A stretch of 64,000 nucleotides of DNA, from positions 188,657-252,656 of the forward strand of contig NW_013657679.1 in the NCBI RefSeq assembly GCF_000142905.1. The letters are read 5' to 3'. Below the pieces are notes generated by a model, which did not search any database, was not told where the DNA came from, and saw only the letters and a program-made list of their open reading frames with translations. The translations under genes were made by a program, and so were the position numbers. This stretch comes from Thecamonas trahens ATCC 50062 (Eukaryota; Apusozoa; Apusomonadida; Apusomonadidae). This document shows positions 19,713-29,957 of this stretch, in pieces (position 1 is the stretch's first letter; the number at the start of each line of letters is the position of its first letter).

Positions 19713-19822
19713 TTGCCGCCACTAAAGGTTGTACATGATGTTGCCAGCTGTGGAAGGAAGGTCTGCAACTGCGCCGCGCACCACTCCACTCGCTCCGAGC
19801 AGAGGCCACATCGCGAGGTGCC

Positions 19823-20434
19823 ATGGTACGCCCCTCTCCCCCCCCCCTCCCCTCCCACCCTCCCTCCCTGCCCGCCCACTCCACACACATACACACGTGC
19901 AGGCACGCCCTTGTTCCTCTGCTTCTTCTCATCACCCTCGCTGACACTCACCCACACATGCTCGCCGAATCCCCGACCCACGCGCTGCAGGAGGGCCTGA
20001 CCGAGGAACAGGTTGAGGAGCTCCGCGACGGATTCAACTCGGTCGATGCGGATGGTGGTGGGACGCTGACTGTTGATGAGGTGCACAAGTTTCTGCATCA
20101 GCTCGGCCATGCTTGTACCATGGACGAAGTGACCACCATGATCAAGGAAGTCGACGCCGATGGCAATGGAGAGATCGACTTTGACGAGTTCTGCGTCCTC
20201 ATGGCCAACTCGATGAAAGACGCCGATCCCAACGAGGAGCTCCGCTGGGCCTTTTCGCTCTTTGACACGTCAAAGACGGGCACCATCTCGGTCGACGAGC
20301 TCATCGACACGTTTATGGCTGAGCTCGGCGAGTCGCTCGCCACCGACGAGGCCAAGGAGATGCTCGCTGCTGCGGACTTTGACGGTGACGGCCAAGTTAA
20401 TGTCGATGACTTTGTCAAGCTGGTCTCGTTGTGA
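19823..20434 (+). CDS. Calmodulin or calmodulin-like protein
   Basis: A 148-aa four-EF-hand protein, exactly calmodulin length. The start codon ATG (19823-19825) is an exon by itself: the intron (19826-19990, GTACGC...CTGCAG) follows at once and exon 2 begins GAGGGCCTGACCGAGG, giving MEGLTEEQVEELRDGFNSVD. Loops 1, 2 and 4 are good calcium sites (DADGGGTLTVDE, DADGNGEIDFDE, DFDGDGQVNVDD, the last lacking a position-12 Glu). Loop 3 (DTSKTGTISVDE) is less acidic. Sequence departs from canonical calmodulin throughout, so it may be a paralogue or closer to the centrin/troponin C group. It lies 110 bp after the USP32-like gene. Confidence 0.85.
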   Translation: MVRPSPPPLPSHPPSLPAHSTHIHTCRHALVPLLLLITLADTHPHMLAESPTHALQEGLTEEQVEELRDGFNSVDADGGGTLTVDEVHKFLHQLGHACTMDEVTTMIKEVDADGNGEIDFDEFCVLMANSMKDADPNEELRWAFSLFDTSKTGTISVDELIDTFMAELGESLATDEAKEMLAAADFDGDGQVNVDDFVKLVSL

Positions 20435-20753
20435 GTTTCCCTGCCTGCACGCCTCGGCAGCGGTCGTTGATGAGCATCGCAGCAAGGTACAACTGTATGT
20501 TGGCGAAGCTGGTTGCGCACCAACCAGTGTACATTGAACCCCCCCCCCCCCACCCACCACCCACCCCACCCCACCCCCAATCTTCCGATCTGATGTCCCA
20601 CCCCTCCCCCTTGTCCCAACCCACGTCGGCCACCGTGCGCCGCGCCGTGACAGCCGCCACCACCTCACCACAGGCCACCACCACCACCACCACCGCCACC
20701 ACCACCACCACCACCACCAACCACCACCACCAACTACCACCAACTACCACCCC

Positions 20754-23700
20754 ATGTCTGCGTTTCCCATCGGCTCTCGAGTCACCTGCAAAGGCCATAC
20801 TGGGACAGTCCGCTTCCACGGCCCAGCCTCCTTTGTCCGCAACAAGGTCGTGGTTGGCATTGCCTACGACGAGCCTGTAAGCAGAACAGCACCCTGTCCC
20901 CCTCCCCCCCCCCCTCCCCTCCCCCCTCCCCCCTCATCCCCCTCATTCCCCCTCATCGTCCCCTCTCATCCCTCACCCCCCCCCCCCCCTTGACAGATCG
21001 GCAAGAACGACGGTGAGGTCTGCGGAACACGCTACTTTACATGCAAGCCCAACCATGGCGTGTTTGCCAAGCCAAAGTATGTCTCGCTCCTCGTCGAGGA
21101 AGAGGAAGAGGAGGCAGCCGAGTCGGTGCCATCGCCAGATACGGTGGTAGCCTCCGAGTCGCAATCGAGTCGCCCGCCGACAACACAGATCGAAGCCGCT
21201 CGTGCAGAGCTGGAGGCGCTTACAGCATCGGTGGCAAAGGCTGATGCAGAGTTTAAGGCGCTGCGGCAGGCCGCTCGCGACGCTGTGGCAGCCAAGAACG
21301 ATCCGCGGGCAGAGGCACTGACTGCAGAAGCGAACGCACTGCGCGACGCTGTGATGGCCGACAAGGCCAAAGTCAAGAAGGTGACGGCTGCGCTCGATGT
21401 CGCGCTCTCGGAGCTTGCGGCACTCGAGACCAAGCAGACCAAGCTCGAGGCCGAGCTGGAGGCGCGTCGCACCGCCGCCGCTGCTTTGGCTGCTGGCAAG
21501 ACAACGAGCATGGACCGAGATGACAGCGGCGAGGTAGAGCCAATGGCAGCTGGAGGAGGAGAAGCAGCAACGGCGGAAGCGTCACCTGTGAGCACATCGG
21601 CAGCGCCGCCACCGCCGCCGCCACCGCCGCCACCACCCCCGCCGCCGGCGCCGTCATCGTCGGCGTCCAAGTACGACTTTCTCGAGTCGGACTCTGACGA
21701 TGAGGCTGATCCTTGGAAGGCGTGGCCGGCGCACTTTCGAGGCGCAGGGGTGAAAGAGGGCGTCGAGGTGTGGCGGATCGAGGCGATGACGCCTGTCAAG
21801 CAGCCGCTGGACGAGGTGGGCAAGTTCTACGTCGGCGACTCGTACATTGTGCTGGCGGTGAGTGCCGCCGGCGACCGACTCAGTAAGTCGGTCTACTTTT
21901 GGGTCGGCGCTGAGTCGACCCGCGACGAGTACACGACGGCATGCTTCCAGGCCGCGGCGCTGGCGAAGCTGTGCGGGACGTCAGCAGTGCGCGAGGACCA
22001 GGACGACGAGAGCGATGAGTTCAAGAAGGTGTTTTGGTTCGGCATGACCCTGCTCGAGGGCGGAGTGGAGGGCGGGCTCAAGCATGTGGCACAGGGCGTG
22101 GTGCCAATGCTCTACCAGATCAAGGGCGTCCGGCACATCCGCATCTACAGGGTGGCGCCGTCGTATGCCTCGCTCCACCACGGTGAAGTCTTTGTGCTCG
22201 ACTGCTCAGACGTCATGTACCAGTGGAACGGAAGCGAGTCGTCGATGAAGGAAAAGGCCAAGGCGCTCGACTTTACCACCAAGGTCAAGCAGGAGCGCGG
22301 CCGGCTCAGCATCTTGGTGGCCGACGAGCGGACAGATGACGCGGCCGACTTTGAGCCGTTCTGGCGGACGCTGGGGTGGGATCCGGCAGCTTCTGCAACG
22401 CCGACACCGCAGATTCCGCGCGGTGACGACGACGGAGATGTTGCCGACGACGAGGCCTACGAGGCGGCGCTCCACAACGCGACCGAGCTGTACGAGGTGT
22501 CTGACGCCGCCGGCCAGCTTCAGGTACTCAAACTCACCGAGCGCCCGCTCTCCAAGGCCATGCTGGTCACCGACGACGTGTACATTCTCGACTCGGTCAA
22601 CGATGTGTTTGTGTGGATCGGCAAGGGTGCAAACGAGATCGAGAAAGAGGCCGGGCTCAGGGTCGGCGAGCACTTTTTCGAGTCTGCGGAGCGGTCGTCG
22701 TTTGCGTCTATCACGCGAGTTGTGGAGGGAGCGGAGACGTATCTGTTCAAAGAGTACTTTAACGATTGGCACACCCCGATGCTTAACCGCGAGGCGTCTG
22801 ACGGCGCCATTGTGTCGTTCAACGCTCCGCACTCACGGGTGGCCAAGGTCGACGCTGTTCCGATCGACTACGCGCGGCTCCACACGCACGCGGAAGCGGT
22901 GCACGGAGCAACAGTGGCCTCGCTCGGCGACGCTGGCGGCTCCAAGAAGGTCATGGTCTTCGAGTCGCCGTCGATGATCTACACGCTTCCGCGGCACCAT
23001 CATGGACACTTTTTTGCAGCTGACGCAGTGGTGGTCATCTACACTTACCAAACCGAGGCTGCCAACGGGCTCCCGTCGCAGACACGGTTCCGCATCTACT
23101 TTTGGGCCGGGCGGCTGGCCTCATCGCGGATCTTTCTCGAGTACGAGCTCTCGCTCGGGCGTGAGCTCAAGTCCAAGTTCTCGGCGCACGGCATGGACGT
23201 CACGGTGGTTCAGCAGTCGATGTACAAAGAGTGCCCTCACTTTCACTCGCTCTTTCCGGACGGCATGGTGGTGCACACCGGGCACGGGCGTGACGTCTTG
23301 CCCATCGACGCATGCATGGTGTTCAACTACGGCGACGCGCACCCGGAGCTCGAGGCGCTCGCACCGGACGACGTGTTCAACGCCGAAACGCTCGCCGCCA
23401 ACAAGCTCGCCACCCGGCTTTACCACGTGCGGTCCGAGCTGGCAGCCGGCGACAAAGTACACCTGGTGGCGTACGAGGTGAAGGCACGCTCGGCGTCGCT
23501 CAACTCGGGCGACGCGTTTGTGTGCTACGACGTGGGCGCCGGAGTCATCTACGTCTGGCTCGGAGCCGGAGTCAACCGGGTCGAGGTCGACCTCGCGTCG
23601 TCCGTGGCACGGCGGCTCCGGCGGCTGGTCACAGGCTCGCTCTTCTACCCGTCCAACTCGTCGTACTCGGGCGACGACGGCGAGGCTGACGAGGACGAGG

Positions 23701-24449
23701 ACGCGATCGTCACCATTCCCGAGGGCTACGAGCCGGAGGCGTTCTGGGCCGCGCTCGGCGGCAAGTCTCCGTACGCCTCGTTCCCGCTCCTCCGTGATGC
23801 GGGGCTGGAAGTCTATCTCTACGAGGCATCGTTTGCATCGGGCTTTCTCACCATCACCGAGCTGAGCAACTTCTGCCAGTATGATCTCTCCGACCGTGCC
23901 TTCTACATCCTTGACGCTCAGTACGAGGTTCACCTTCGAATCCCGCCCTGCGCCGACGACTCCAAGTCTGCCAAGGTCCGAACGTTTGTGGACGAGTACA
24001 TCGCGACGACGCCAGCCGGTGCGCGCCCTGGCCTTGCGGCCGGCAACCTGCCTACCGTCCACGAGTGCGTTGCCGGCGCCGAGCCGCTCAGCTTCACCTG
24101 CCACTTTCAAGGTTGGTCGGCTGCCGAGTGCTCAGCACGGTTCTGCGACCCGCGCAAGAAGGTGGCGGAAGCGTGCGCGTCGGCGCGCAAGTCGCTCGCG
24201 CGGCGGCTGCGCGATGCCTGTCGCGCGCGAACGTGTTCGTTCTCTGTCACCGGCCGCGATGCGGTGGAGCAGGGAGTGTACCACTGCCGCTCGTGCTCCA
24301 CGCCCGACGCCCCGTTTCTGGTCTGCTCGGTCTGCGCGGCGTCATGCCACCGGTCGCACGATCTTGCCTCCCGCATGCCAGGCCTTGCCTACTGTGCGTG
24401 TGGAGATTCTGGATCATGTAGCGCCCTGGAGGCGGCGAGTGACTCTTAG
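20754..24449 (+). CDS. CAP-Gly, coiled coil, six gelsolin repeats and UBR-box fusion protein
   Basis: A 1191-aa protein from two exons (20754-20876; 20997-24449; intron GTAAGC...TGACAG). Residues 1-75 form a CAP-Gly domain split by the intron, with the hallmark GKNDG and a following RYFTCKPNHGVF. Residues about 106-200 are coiled coil; 243-260 is a proline run. From about 287 come six gelsolin/villin-type repeats (EVWRIEAM..., HIRIYRVAP..., ELYEVSDAAG..., a divergent fourth with KVMVFESPSMIY, RLYHVRSEL..., LEVYLYEAS). At 1121-1184 is a UBR box, with CSFSVTG, QGVYHCRSC, LVCSVCAASCHRSHDL and CACG matching the N-recognin zinc fold. By family knowledge these bind microtubule plus-end/EEY tails, actin, and N-degrons respectively. 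No frame break is seen. I know of no described protein with this combination. Confidence 0.85.
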
Positions 24450-25039
24450 TCTGGACCCCCTGTCATTGTCTGTACATATCTTCTTTATGTGAAACCGAGT
24501 GTGTGTTCAACTCGCGTGATAGTGGGCGACCGGCTGAGCTGGTTTGTGAGTGGTGCTCGCGCAACGATCGCAGAATCTGAGGCCTGCGGTTGGCCTCTGG
24601 GCGCCATGCTCGAGGCCAGGAGGGCGTGGAGCCATAGAGCGATAGAGTAGCAGGATATGTCTCTGCAAAGGCATAGATCACAAACGTCTATGGTGCCGTG
24701 TGTGTAGATGGCGGCGGCAGACGGCACGCAGTGCCTACAGAAGTTGCCTGCAGTGGTAAGAAATCAGAGCAAGTTCGAGCTAGCTACTACACACGCGCGC
24801 GAAAAGTAGCAAGCCGATCGAGAAGCGAGCTGGGCACTACACGTGCATGTCGTCCATAAGTCCAATAGCCGAGCGTATCAGCGTCAGCAGGTCGACAACC
24901 ATCGCAGCGCCATGGCTGGATGCTTGTGCCGTGACGATGCGCCAAAACCGGCCGGCAGCTCAACCAGAGCGAGACGGCCGTTCCCAACCACGCCAAGCCG
25001 CCCAGGTCCAGCCACCACACCTCTGACACCAAACCAATC
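24450..25039. other. Intergenic, nothing recognised
   Basis: About 590 bp between the fusion-protein stop and the next ATG. Short open frames on both strands lack codon bias and family resemblance. No tRNA-like box pair or repeat was found. It presumably holds the 3' UTR and the next promoter. Confidence 0.6.
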
Positions 25040-25453
25040 ATGCTGAGACCATTCTGGCGGAGCGCGTTTGCTGTCCAGGCTGTACTCTTTGCGCCGCTTG
25101 CGCTGCTGCTGGTCAACCCCGAGTGGGTGTTCCCGGTCACTGGCTGGTTCTTCACCGACGAGACACTCGGCCGATTGGTGGGCGGACTGGCTCTGTTTGT
25201 TGTGGTCGGATGCGCTCTCGCTGCCCGTGAGCTGTACTACCCGCGCGTTGAAGTTGTTGCTCTTGCCAACCTCGCAGCCTCACTCATGGGCGCCATTGCT
25301 ATTGGTGTCGACGTCTCTACAGCCGAGCACCCCACACATGATGCCAAGCACCACGTCCTCCTCCTCGCCCTCTCCGGCCTCTCTCTCATGTGGTTTGCCA
25401 TCGTCTGGATCTACGCCGGCGATGTGTCGGTGCCTGCAAAGAAGCACGAGTAG
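25040..25453 (+). CDS. Small four-pass membrane protein
   Basis: A 137-aa protein from ATG 25040. Four hydrophobic segments are visible: FAVQAVLFAPLALLLV, LGRLVGGLALFVVVGCAL, VVALANLAASLMGAIAIGV and LLLALSGLSLMWFAIVWIY. The loops are short; the end is PAKKHE, a dilysine-like tail that could act as an ER-retrieval signal (KKxx is not exact). No family is recognised. Codon use is like the neighbours. The minus-strand open frame over its 5' half is a shadow. Confidence 0.7.
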   Translation: MLRPFWRSAFAVQAVLFAPLALLLVNPEWVFPVTGWFFTDETLGRLVGGLALFVVVGCALAARELYYPRVEVVALANLAASLMGAIAIGVDVSTAEHPTHDAKHHVLLLALSGLSLMWFAIVWIYAGDVSVPAKKHE

Positions 25454-25995
25454 ACGCCTACTCTTGCACCACTCACCCTCTCTCTCGCCGCCTCGCACGA
25501 CCCACGCCCGCCATCGGCCGCAAGCGCCCAAACGCGCCATCGGCCGCACGCGCCCACACCCGCCATCGGCCGCACGCGCCCACATCCACCATCGGTCACA
25601 CTGACCCTCACTAGGCGATCAAGCTGGACTGGTATCGAGCTATCAAGCGCATCATCAGGGGTCTTTTCGCCGCTTCTCCGCCCCATCCCGCCCGTTGCTT
25701 GCCCTCGGCTGATGCCGGCCTCTACAGAACACACATCGTTTCATGCTTTAGATCTCGGACTCCACTGCCATCTCACCGCCATCCCAACCTCTCTCGGTCA
25801 CACCACACCACCTACCAGCCCCATTCCTATGAAATCAAGCATCAAGCCAAACGCCGTTCCTCCACCGACATGGGCATCGGTTGGAGTGGTTGATCACTTT
25901 GCCCGTCTCCCCTCCCCTCCCCTCCCCCCGTCCCAACCACAACCACAACCACAAACTACAAACCACCTCAGCACCACCTCTCTCACACCCTTACC
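25454..25995. other. Spacer with minisatellite, no gene seen
   Basis: Besides the 26-bp repeat, the stretch holds a pyrimidine- and CA-rich leader directly before the H-like gene (about 25900-25990). No coding sequence is supported. Confidence 0.55.
25509..25603. repeat. 26-bp minisatellite
   Basis: Three near-identical 26-bp units of the form CGCCATCGGCCGCACGCGCC plus CACACC (starting 25509, 25535, 25561) and a partial fourth. It lies in the spacer after the four-pass protein. Confidence 0.8.
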
Positions 25996-26538
25996 ATGTT
26001 CCGCCTCGCTACCACCGCCGTGACCCCCCTTGCCCGGCGCACCCTCTCCACCACTGCTGGTGCCCGTACGTGCCCTGCACCCCCCCCCTCCCCCCTCCTC
26101 CCGTCCCCTCTCCCTCTCCCCCTGCCCATGCCCCACACTCACAACACTGCAGTCACCGAGTACAAGTTCACCAAGGACCACCTCTACGTGGCACACACCC
26201 CGGGCTCGACAGTGGCCAAGGTTGGCCTTGCTCCCGCGGGTGCCATCGCTCACGGTCCTGTGGCTTACGTCGCCCTCCCGGACCCCGAGTCGCAGGTCGA
26301 GGCGGGTGAGTCGGTCGTCTCGCTCGAGTGCTCGCTCTCGGCCAACGAGAAGGTCGCCTCGCCGGTCTCTGGCCACGTCCTTGCTCCAAACTACTCGCTG
26401 TTTGAGAACCCGTCGCTTGTCAACGACGATCCGCTCGACGCTGGCCACTTTGTCGAGCTCCGCATGACCGAGCCGACCCAGCTCGACTCGCTCCTCGATG
26501 CCGCAGAGTACGAGGCCTACCTCGCCCAGCAGAGCTGA
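25996..26538 (+). CDS. Glycine cleavage H-like protein, lipoyl lysine not conserved
   Basis: A 151-aa protein in two exons (25996-26065; 26153-26538; intron GTACGT...CTGCAG). Exon 1 is a mitochondrial presequence (MFRLATTAVTPLARRTLS). Exon 2 follows the H-protein layout: EYKFTKDHLYVAH, VAYVALPDPESQVEAGESVVSLE, SPVSGHVLAPNYSLFENPSLVNDDPL, and ELDSLLDA-type ending. H protein carries the lipoyl arm of the glycine cleavage system. In the family a lysine sits seven residues before SPxSG (ESVKAAS). Here the stretch is ECSLSANEKVASPVSG, with Ser at that place and the only lysine four residues later. Either the lipoylation site has shifted or this is a non-lipoylated H-like paralogue. Genuine mitochondrial targeting looks likely. 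Confidence 0.75.
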   Translation: MFRLATTAVTPLARRTLSTTAGARTCPAPPPSPLLPSPLPLPLPMPHTHNTAVTEYKFTKDHLYVAHTPGSTVAKVGLAPAGAIAHGPVAYVALPDPESQVEAGESVVSLECSLSANEKVASPVSGHVLAPNYSLFENPSLVNDDPLDAGHFVELRMTEPTQLDSLLDAAEYEAYLAQQS

Positions 26539-26663
26539 TTCCCTCCGCTCTCTTTCCCTCTCCCTCTCCCTCTCTCCCTCCCTTACCTCGCGGTCGGATC
26601 ATCCCATGTGACAATGAACGCAGCCTCGGCCCGCGAGCACACCTTTGCTCATAGGTCTGTTGG

Positions 26664-27458
26664 CTAGCTCGGAACCACCACCCGCAGACTGGACAAGCCG
26701 TCAGCATCACTGTCCTCTTCAGCTCCTCGAGCAGCGCCTGTGGCATCGCCGGCATTCGATGCGGTGAGCAGGTTGCGCGACGAGAGGCGCGAGAAGCCCG
26801 AAGAGTTGCCGCGGCGCAGCCGCTTCGGCCGCTTTGATGAGGCCCCCACCCCCGCCCGGTTACCAGTGAGCGAGCCCGTGAGGACAAATGAGCGGAACTC
26901 GTCGAACGAGAGCTCCGGTGCGGTGGAGAACTGGATGAGGTCCGAGACGTTGAGGGCGAGATCATACCGCTTACATGCGCGCAGCAGGCCATCCACAGAA
27001 ATCTTGTCGCCAGAGCCGGCCACGGCCGCCGCCGACGGCGTGGGCATCCCCACTTGGGCCGCCGCCTCGGTCACCGCCTGATCGTCTGCAGGCAGAAAGG
27101 CCTCGAATGCGGCCGGCGAATCCAGAGAGGCCGGCGCGTGGCGGGTGCCCTCGACGTCGACAAACGAGCCGCCGAGCGCGGCCCAGGCGGCGTCAAAGTC
27201 TGCGCTCTCTTCAACCCGGGCGCGCACATGGTCGTCAACAGCCTTGAGCACCGCAGGGAAGGCAATTCGCCCACGACCATCCTTCTCCACCGACGCCAGC
27301 AGCTCGTACATGTCATAGTCGGAGAGCTCCCACGGCATGGTCTCCACAAGATCCTTAAATGCCCACACATCGATGAGCCCTGTCTGCCTCGGGTCGGCTT
27401 CTGCAAAGGCACGGTGGACATGCTCAATATCGTCCGGCGTCAGCAGTGCCTTTTCCAT
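26664..27458 (-). CDS. EF-hand-like protein, 264 aa
   Basis: Begins at ATG 27458 (MEKALLTPDDIEHVHRAFAE). The N-terminal half has an EF-hand-like helix-loop-helix pattern (AFAEADPRQTGLIDVWAFKDLV, then ELLASVEKDGRGRIAFPAVL), but loop acidic residues are incomplete, so calcium binding is doubtful. A second, weaker pair lies around GDKISVDGLLRAC and APELSFDEFRSFV. The C-terminus is basic and Ser-rich (KRPKRLRRGNSSGFSRLSSRN) with an acidic patch, suggesting phosphorylation or nuclear/cytoskeletal attachment. No exact family. It diverges from the eS25 gene. Confidence 0.65.
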   Translation of the reverse strand: MEKALLTPDDIEHVHRAFAEADPRQTGLIDVWAFKDLVETMPWELSDYDMYELLASVEKDGRGRIAFPAVLKAVDDHVRARVEESADFDAAWAALGGSFVDVEGTRHAPASLDSPAAFEAFLPADDQAVTEAAAQVGMPTPSAAAVAGSGDKISVDGLLRACKRYDLALNVSDLIQFSTAPELSFDEFRSFVLTGSLTGNRAGVGASSKRPKRLRRGNSSGFSRLSSRNLLTASNAGDATGAARGAEEDSDADGLSSLRVVVPS

Positions 27459-28306
27459 CGCAGCCTCTTGTTACAACCGTTCTCGCCACCGGCACTCGCC
27501 TCCAGTCGCGTGTGGCCGTCGCCTCAACCGCGCCGAACCGTCGCCGCCCCACCCGGCGGAACACAGGCCTGCCACTCGCTCACTCTCACTCGTTTCGTCG
27601 GATGTCGGCAAAATGGCCGACGAATTGAGCTCGCGCAAATCGGCTTTGCTGGCACGGGCGTTGTTTCTCACTCCACATTACTACATTTTATCATGGTACG
27701 CCAGACCTGGTGGTCATTCCCCCCCTTACTCCCTCCCTCCCTCCCTCCCCCCCCCCTCAGCTGCAAGCTGTGTATCGAGAACAACTCTATGTGACAGAAC
27801 TCCTTCTATGGCTGTGCTGGTCGTGGCGGGCGTACTCGCTGCTGTCCTCCCCCCCTCCCACCCTCGTCGGCTTCTCATCCGCCTTTGGTCAGTCATCGAG
27901 GGAAACCCGGCCGGGGCCCTCCCCCCCACACCGCCGCCATTTCCCCTGTCGCTCTGTTACACCAACGTAGCAAGAGCAAAGAAGTATGCAAGAAGCATTA
28001 CATGATGAGAGACTCACAGAGTGTGTGTATTGTCCTGCGTAGGCCGGTATGTGACGTGGAGAGCAAGCGTGGTGTCGGCGGTGTGTCTGTGTGATTGGCC
28101 GAATTTGTGTCTGTCTCTCGCCGCCCCCCCTCCCCCTCCCCCCCACCTATCACTGCTACCTGTGACCGCGTGCGCAACTAGTTGCGGGTGCGGATGCAGG
28201 AGATGGGAGGGTTTGTGGAGAGGAAGAGGTTGTGGGTATTGGGTGGGTGTGTCGGGGCGAGTGTGGCTGGCGGGTGCTCACAGGAAGAGGGCGTGTATGT
28301 GTGTAG
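27459..28306 (+). other. Promoter, leader and introns of the eS25 gene
   Basis: Spacer between the divergent EF-hand gene and the eS25 exon. Contains the candidate ATG|GTACGC at 27693-27698, a C-rich acceptor-like tract (CCCCCCCTCAG at about 27750-27761) and another C-rich run at about 28120-28146. These features fit first-intron structure seen in other genes here. No separate gene is supported. Confidence 0.4.
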
Positions 28307-28623
28307 GTGCTAAGAAGAAGAAGTGGTCGAAGACGCGCTCGCGCGACAAGATCGAGAACGCGGTCTTCGCCAACGAGGAGAAGTACGCCGAGATCATGGC
28401 TGAGGTCCCCAAGTACCGCCTGATCACCCCGTCGATCATCGCTGAGCGCATGCGCGTCAACGGCTCCGTCGCCCGCGCTGCCATCAAGGACATGCTCGCC
28501 GAGGGCCTCATCATTGAGGTCTCCACCCACCGCTCGCAGTCGATCTACACCAAGGCTGTCGCCGACGAGGTTGCCGTCGCCGAGGATGGCGAGGAGGAGG
28601 TTGACATGTCCGAGTTCGAGTAA
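28307..28623 (+). CDS. RPS25: Ribosomal protein eS25 (3' exon)
   Basis: This exon encodes the conserved body of small-subunit ribosomal protein eS25: AKKKKWSKTRSRDKIENAV, then the winged-helix-type core KYRLITPSIIAERMRVNGS and VARAAIKDMLAEGLI, then STHRSQSIYTKA, and an acidic tail MSEFE. Human eS25 has the same GGKAKKKKWSK junction. The exon starts right after a GTGTAG acceptor, with phase 1 (GT completes a Gly or similar codon). The 5' exon encoding the Lys-rich N-terminus is not confidently located. An ATG immediately followed by a GTACGC donor at 27693 resembles the calmodulin start, but its phase does not fit a direct join, so at least one small exon may lie between. Confidence 0.85.
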
Positions 28624-28661
28624 ACGTCGATGATCCCACAGCCTACAGTTAGTATTTATCT

Positions 28662-29720
28662 TTACCCGTGTGTAGCCGCGCGGTCGAGAAGGGCAACAAC
28701 TTGATCGTGGCCTCCTCGCACTGCACTTGCCCTTGCGATTCCGTCCATCGCATTGGCATCGACTCGCCCGTCGGCAAGGAGGTGGTAGACGACGTCGGTG
28801 TGGCCGGCTCTCGCTGCGGACCGTAGCACCTCGCTGCTGCATCGCGAGGGATCGACACGCTCGTCGACGATCAAGGCCGCCACTACGCCAGCGTACCCAC
28901 GCCGAGCCGCACATCGCAGGGCAGCGTCCCATCCCGCACTCGGGTCCACGCCCTCTTCCATCAGCCGGTGCACCAGATGCGGCTCGTCGACAGCGGCGGC
29001 GGCGGCCAGAACCTGGCCTGCAACCGTCCCAGGCGCCTCAGCGTCGAGCAGCTCGATGCCAAGGTTGACGGCACCAGCAAGCATCGCCATGGCTGCAACG
29101 CAGAGCGGCCCGCCGTCAAAAGCGTGGGCAAGCTCCTCTCCCTCGTCCCACACAAGCTCGACACCGATGTCACCAGTCGGCCCGAGCGGCCCTGTGATGC
29201 CTGCCGCAGCCATGGCCCTGATGAGCGCGATCCACTCATCGTCATCGCCATCAGTGCTAGCAAATACCCCGTACGTTCGCAGAGGCTCGCTCCAGAACTG
29301 AGCTCCCGCCGACGACTGGCTGTACCCGAGTGTGGCGGCCACGCTCGCCATGGCCAGTCGGGCCCCACCCCAGCGACCCGCGGCGATGCAAGCATCGTAG
29401 CCGGCCAGGGCCTCTGCTCGTCGTCGACCAGCGGCATCGCCCACCAGAGCAGCATGCAGCCGCTGGCAGCTCGCCGCCATCGCTACCGTGTCTGTCAACG
29501 AAAGCATGCCTGTGTCGTACGCAATCGCCTGCAGCAGCTCGGTCGGCAGTGAGAGGAGCCCAGCCGGTGACACGGCGCTGGCTGGCAATCCTGACCCTGA
29601 CCCGCTTGCTCGGCCTAACATCCATGTCGCGTCCGACATGCTGCGGACAAGTGAGGCGCAGAGAAGGTCGCCATGTGTGGAGGGCTGGTGGGCTCTGGCA
29701 GCCGAGGCCATCGCGATCAC
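28662..29720 (-). CDS. F-box and ankyrin-repeat protein
   Basis: A 352-aa protein. An F-box-like motif occurs near residues 55-95 (LLSLPTELLQAIAYDTGMLS, then VAMAASCQRLHAALVG). The C-terminal half has ankyrin-type units: GWDAALRCAARRGYAGVVAA, then SEVLRSAARAGHTDVVYHLL and IARASAVRGGHDQVVALL. F-box plus ankyrin proteins typically act as substrate receptors for SCF ubiquitin ligases. A downstream ATG (MSDATWML) is an alternative start. Stop lies 38 bp from the eS25 stop, convergent. Confidence 0.75.
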   Translation of the reverse strand: MIAMASAARAHQPSTHGDLLCASLVRSMSDATWMLGRASGSGSGLPASAVSPAGLLSLPTELLQAIAYDTGMLSLTDTVAMAASCQRLHAALVGDAAGRRRAEALAGYDACIAAGRWGGARLAMASVAATLGYSQSSAGAQFWSEPLRTYGVFASTDGDDDEWIALIRAMAAAGITGPLGPTGDIGVELVWDEGEELAHAFDGGPLCVAAMAMLAGAVNLGIELLDAEAPGTVAGQVLAAAAAVDEPHLVHRLMEEGVDPSAGWDAALRCAARRGYAGVVAALIVDERVDPSRCSSEVLRSAARAGHTDVVYHLLADGRVDANAMDGIARASAVRGGHDQVVALLDRAATHG

Positions 29721-29957
29721 TTCCCATGGCTACCACTTTGTACTGATCTCAGTGATGAGGCCCAGAATGCACCCCAATTGCGGCAGGCACATCGGGTTGA
29801 CGGATCGCAGCGGGCTGGAAGGCACGGGCGTGCATATATGTATGCGAACAGCATTTACTCAACACCAGCAGTAGTGCGGGATACGCAGATGGGCGGCGTT
29901 GTGTAAGGGGAAGGGGAGGAGAGAGAGAGGGGGCGGGGCAAAGACAGACGCGCGAGC

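Noticed and set aside
23121-24110. 329-codon minus frame across the gelsolin repeats
   Set aside because: Antisense shadow of a domain-rich gene; no recognisable motif.
28021-28306. N-terminal extension of eS25 in the same open frame
   Set aside because: Encodes Cys/Trp/Gly-rich nonsense and ends in a clear splice acceptor, so it is intron.
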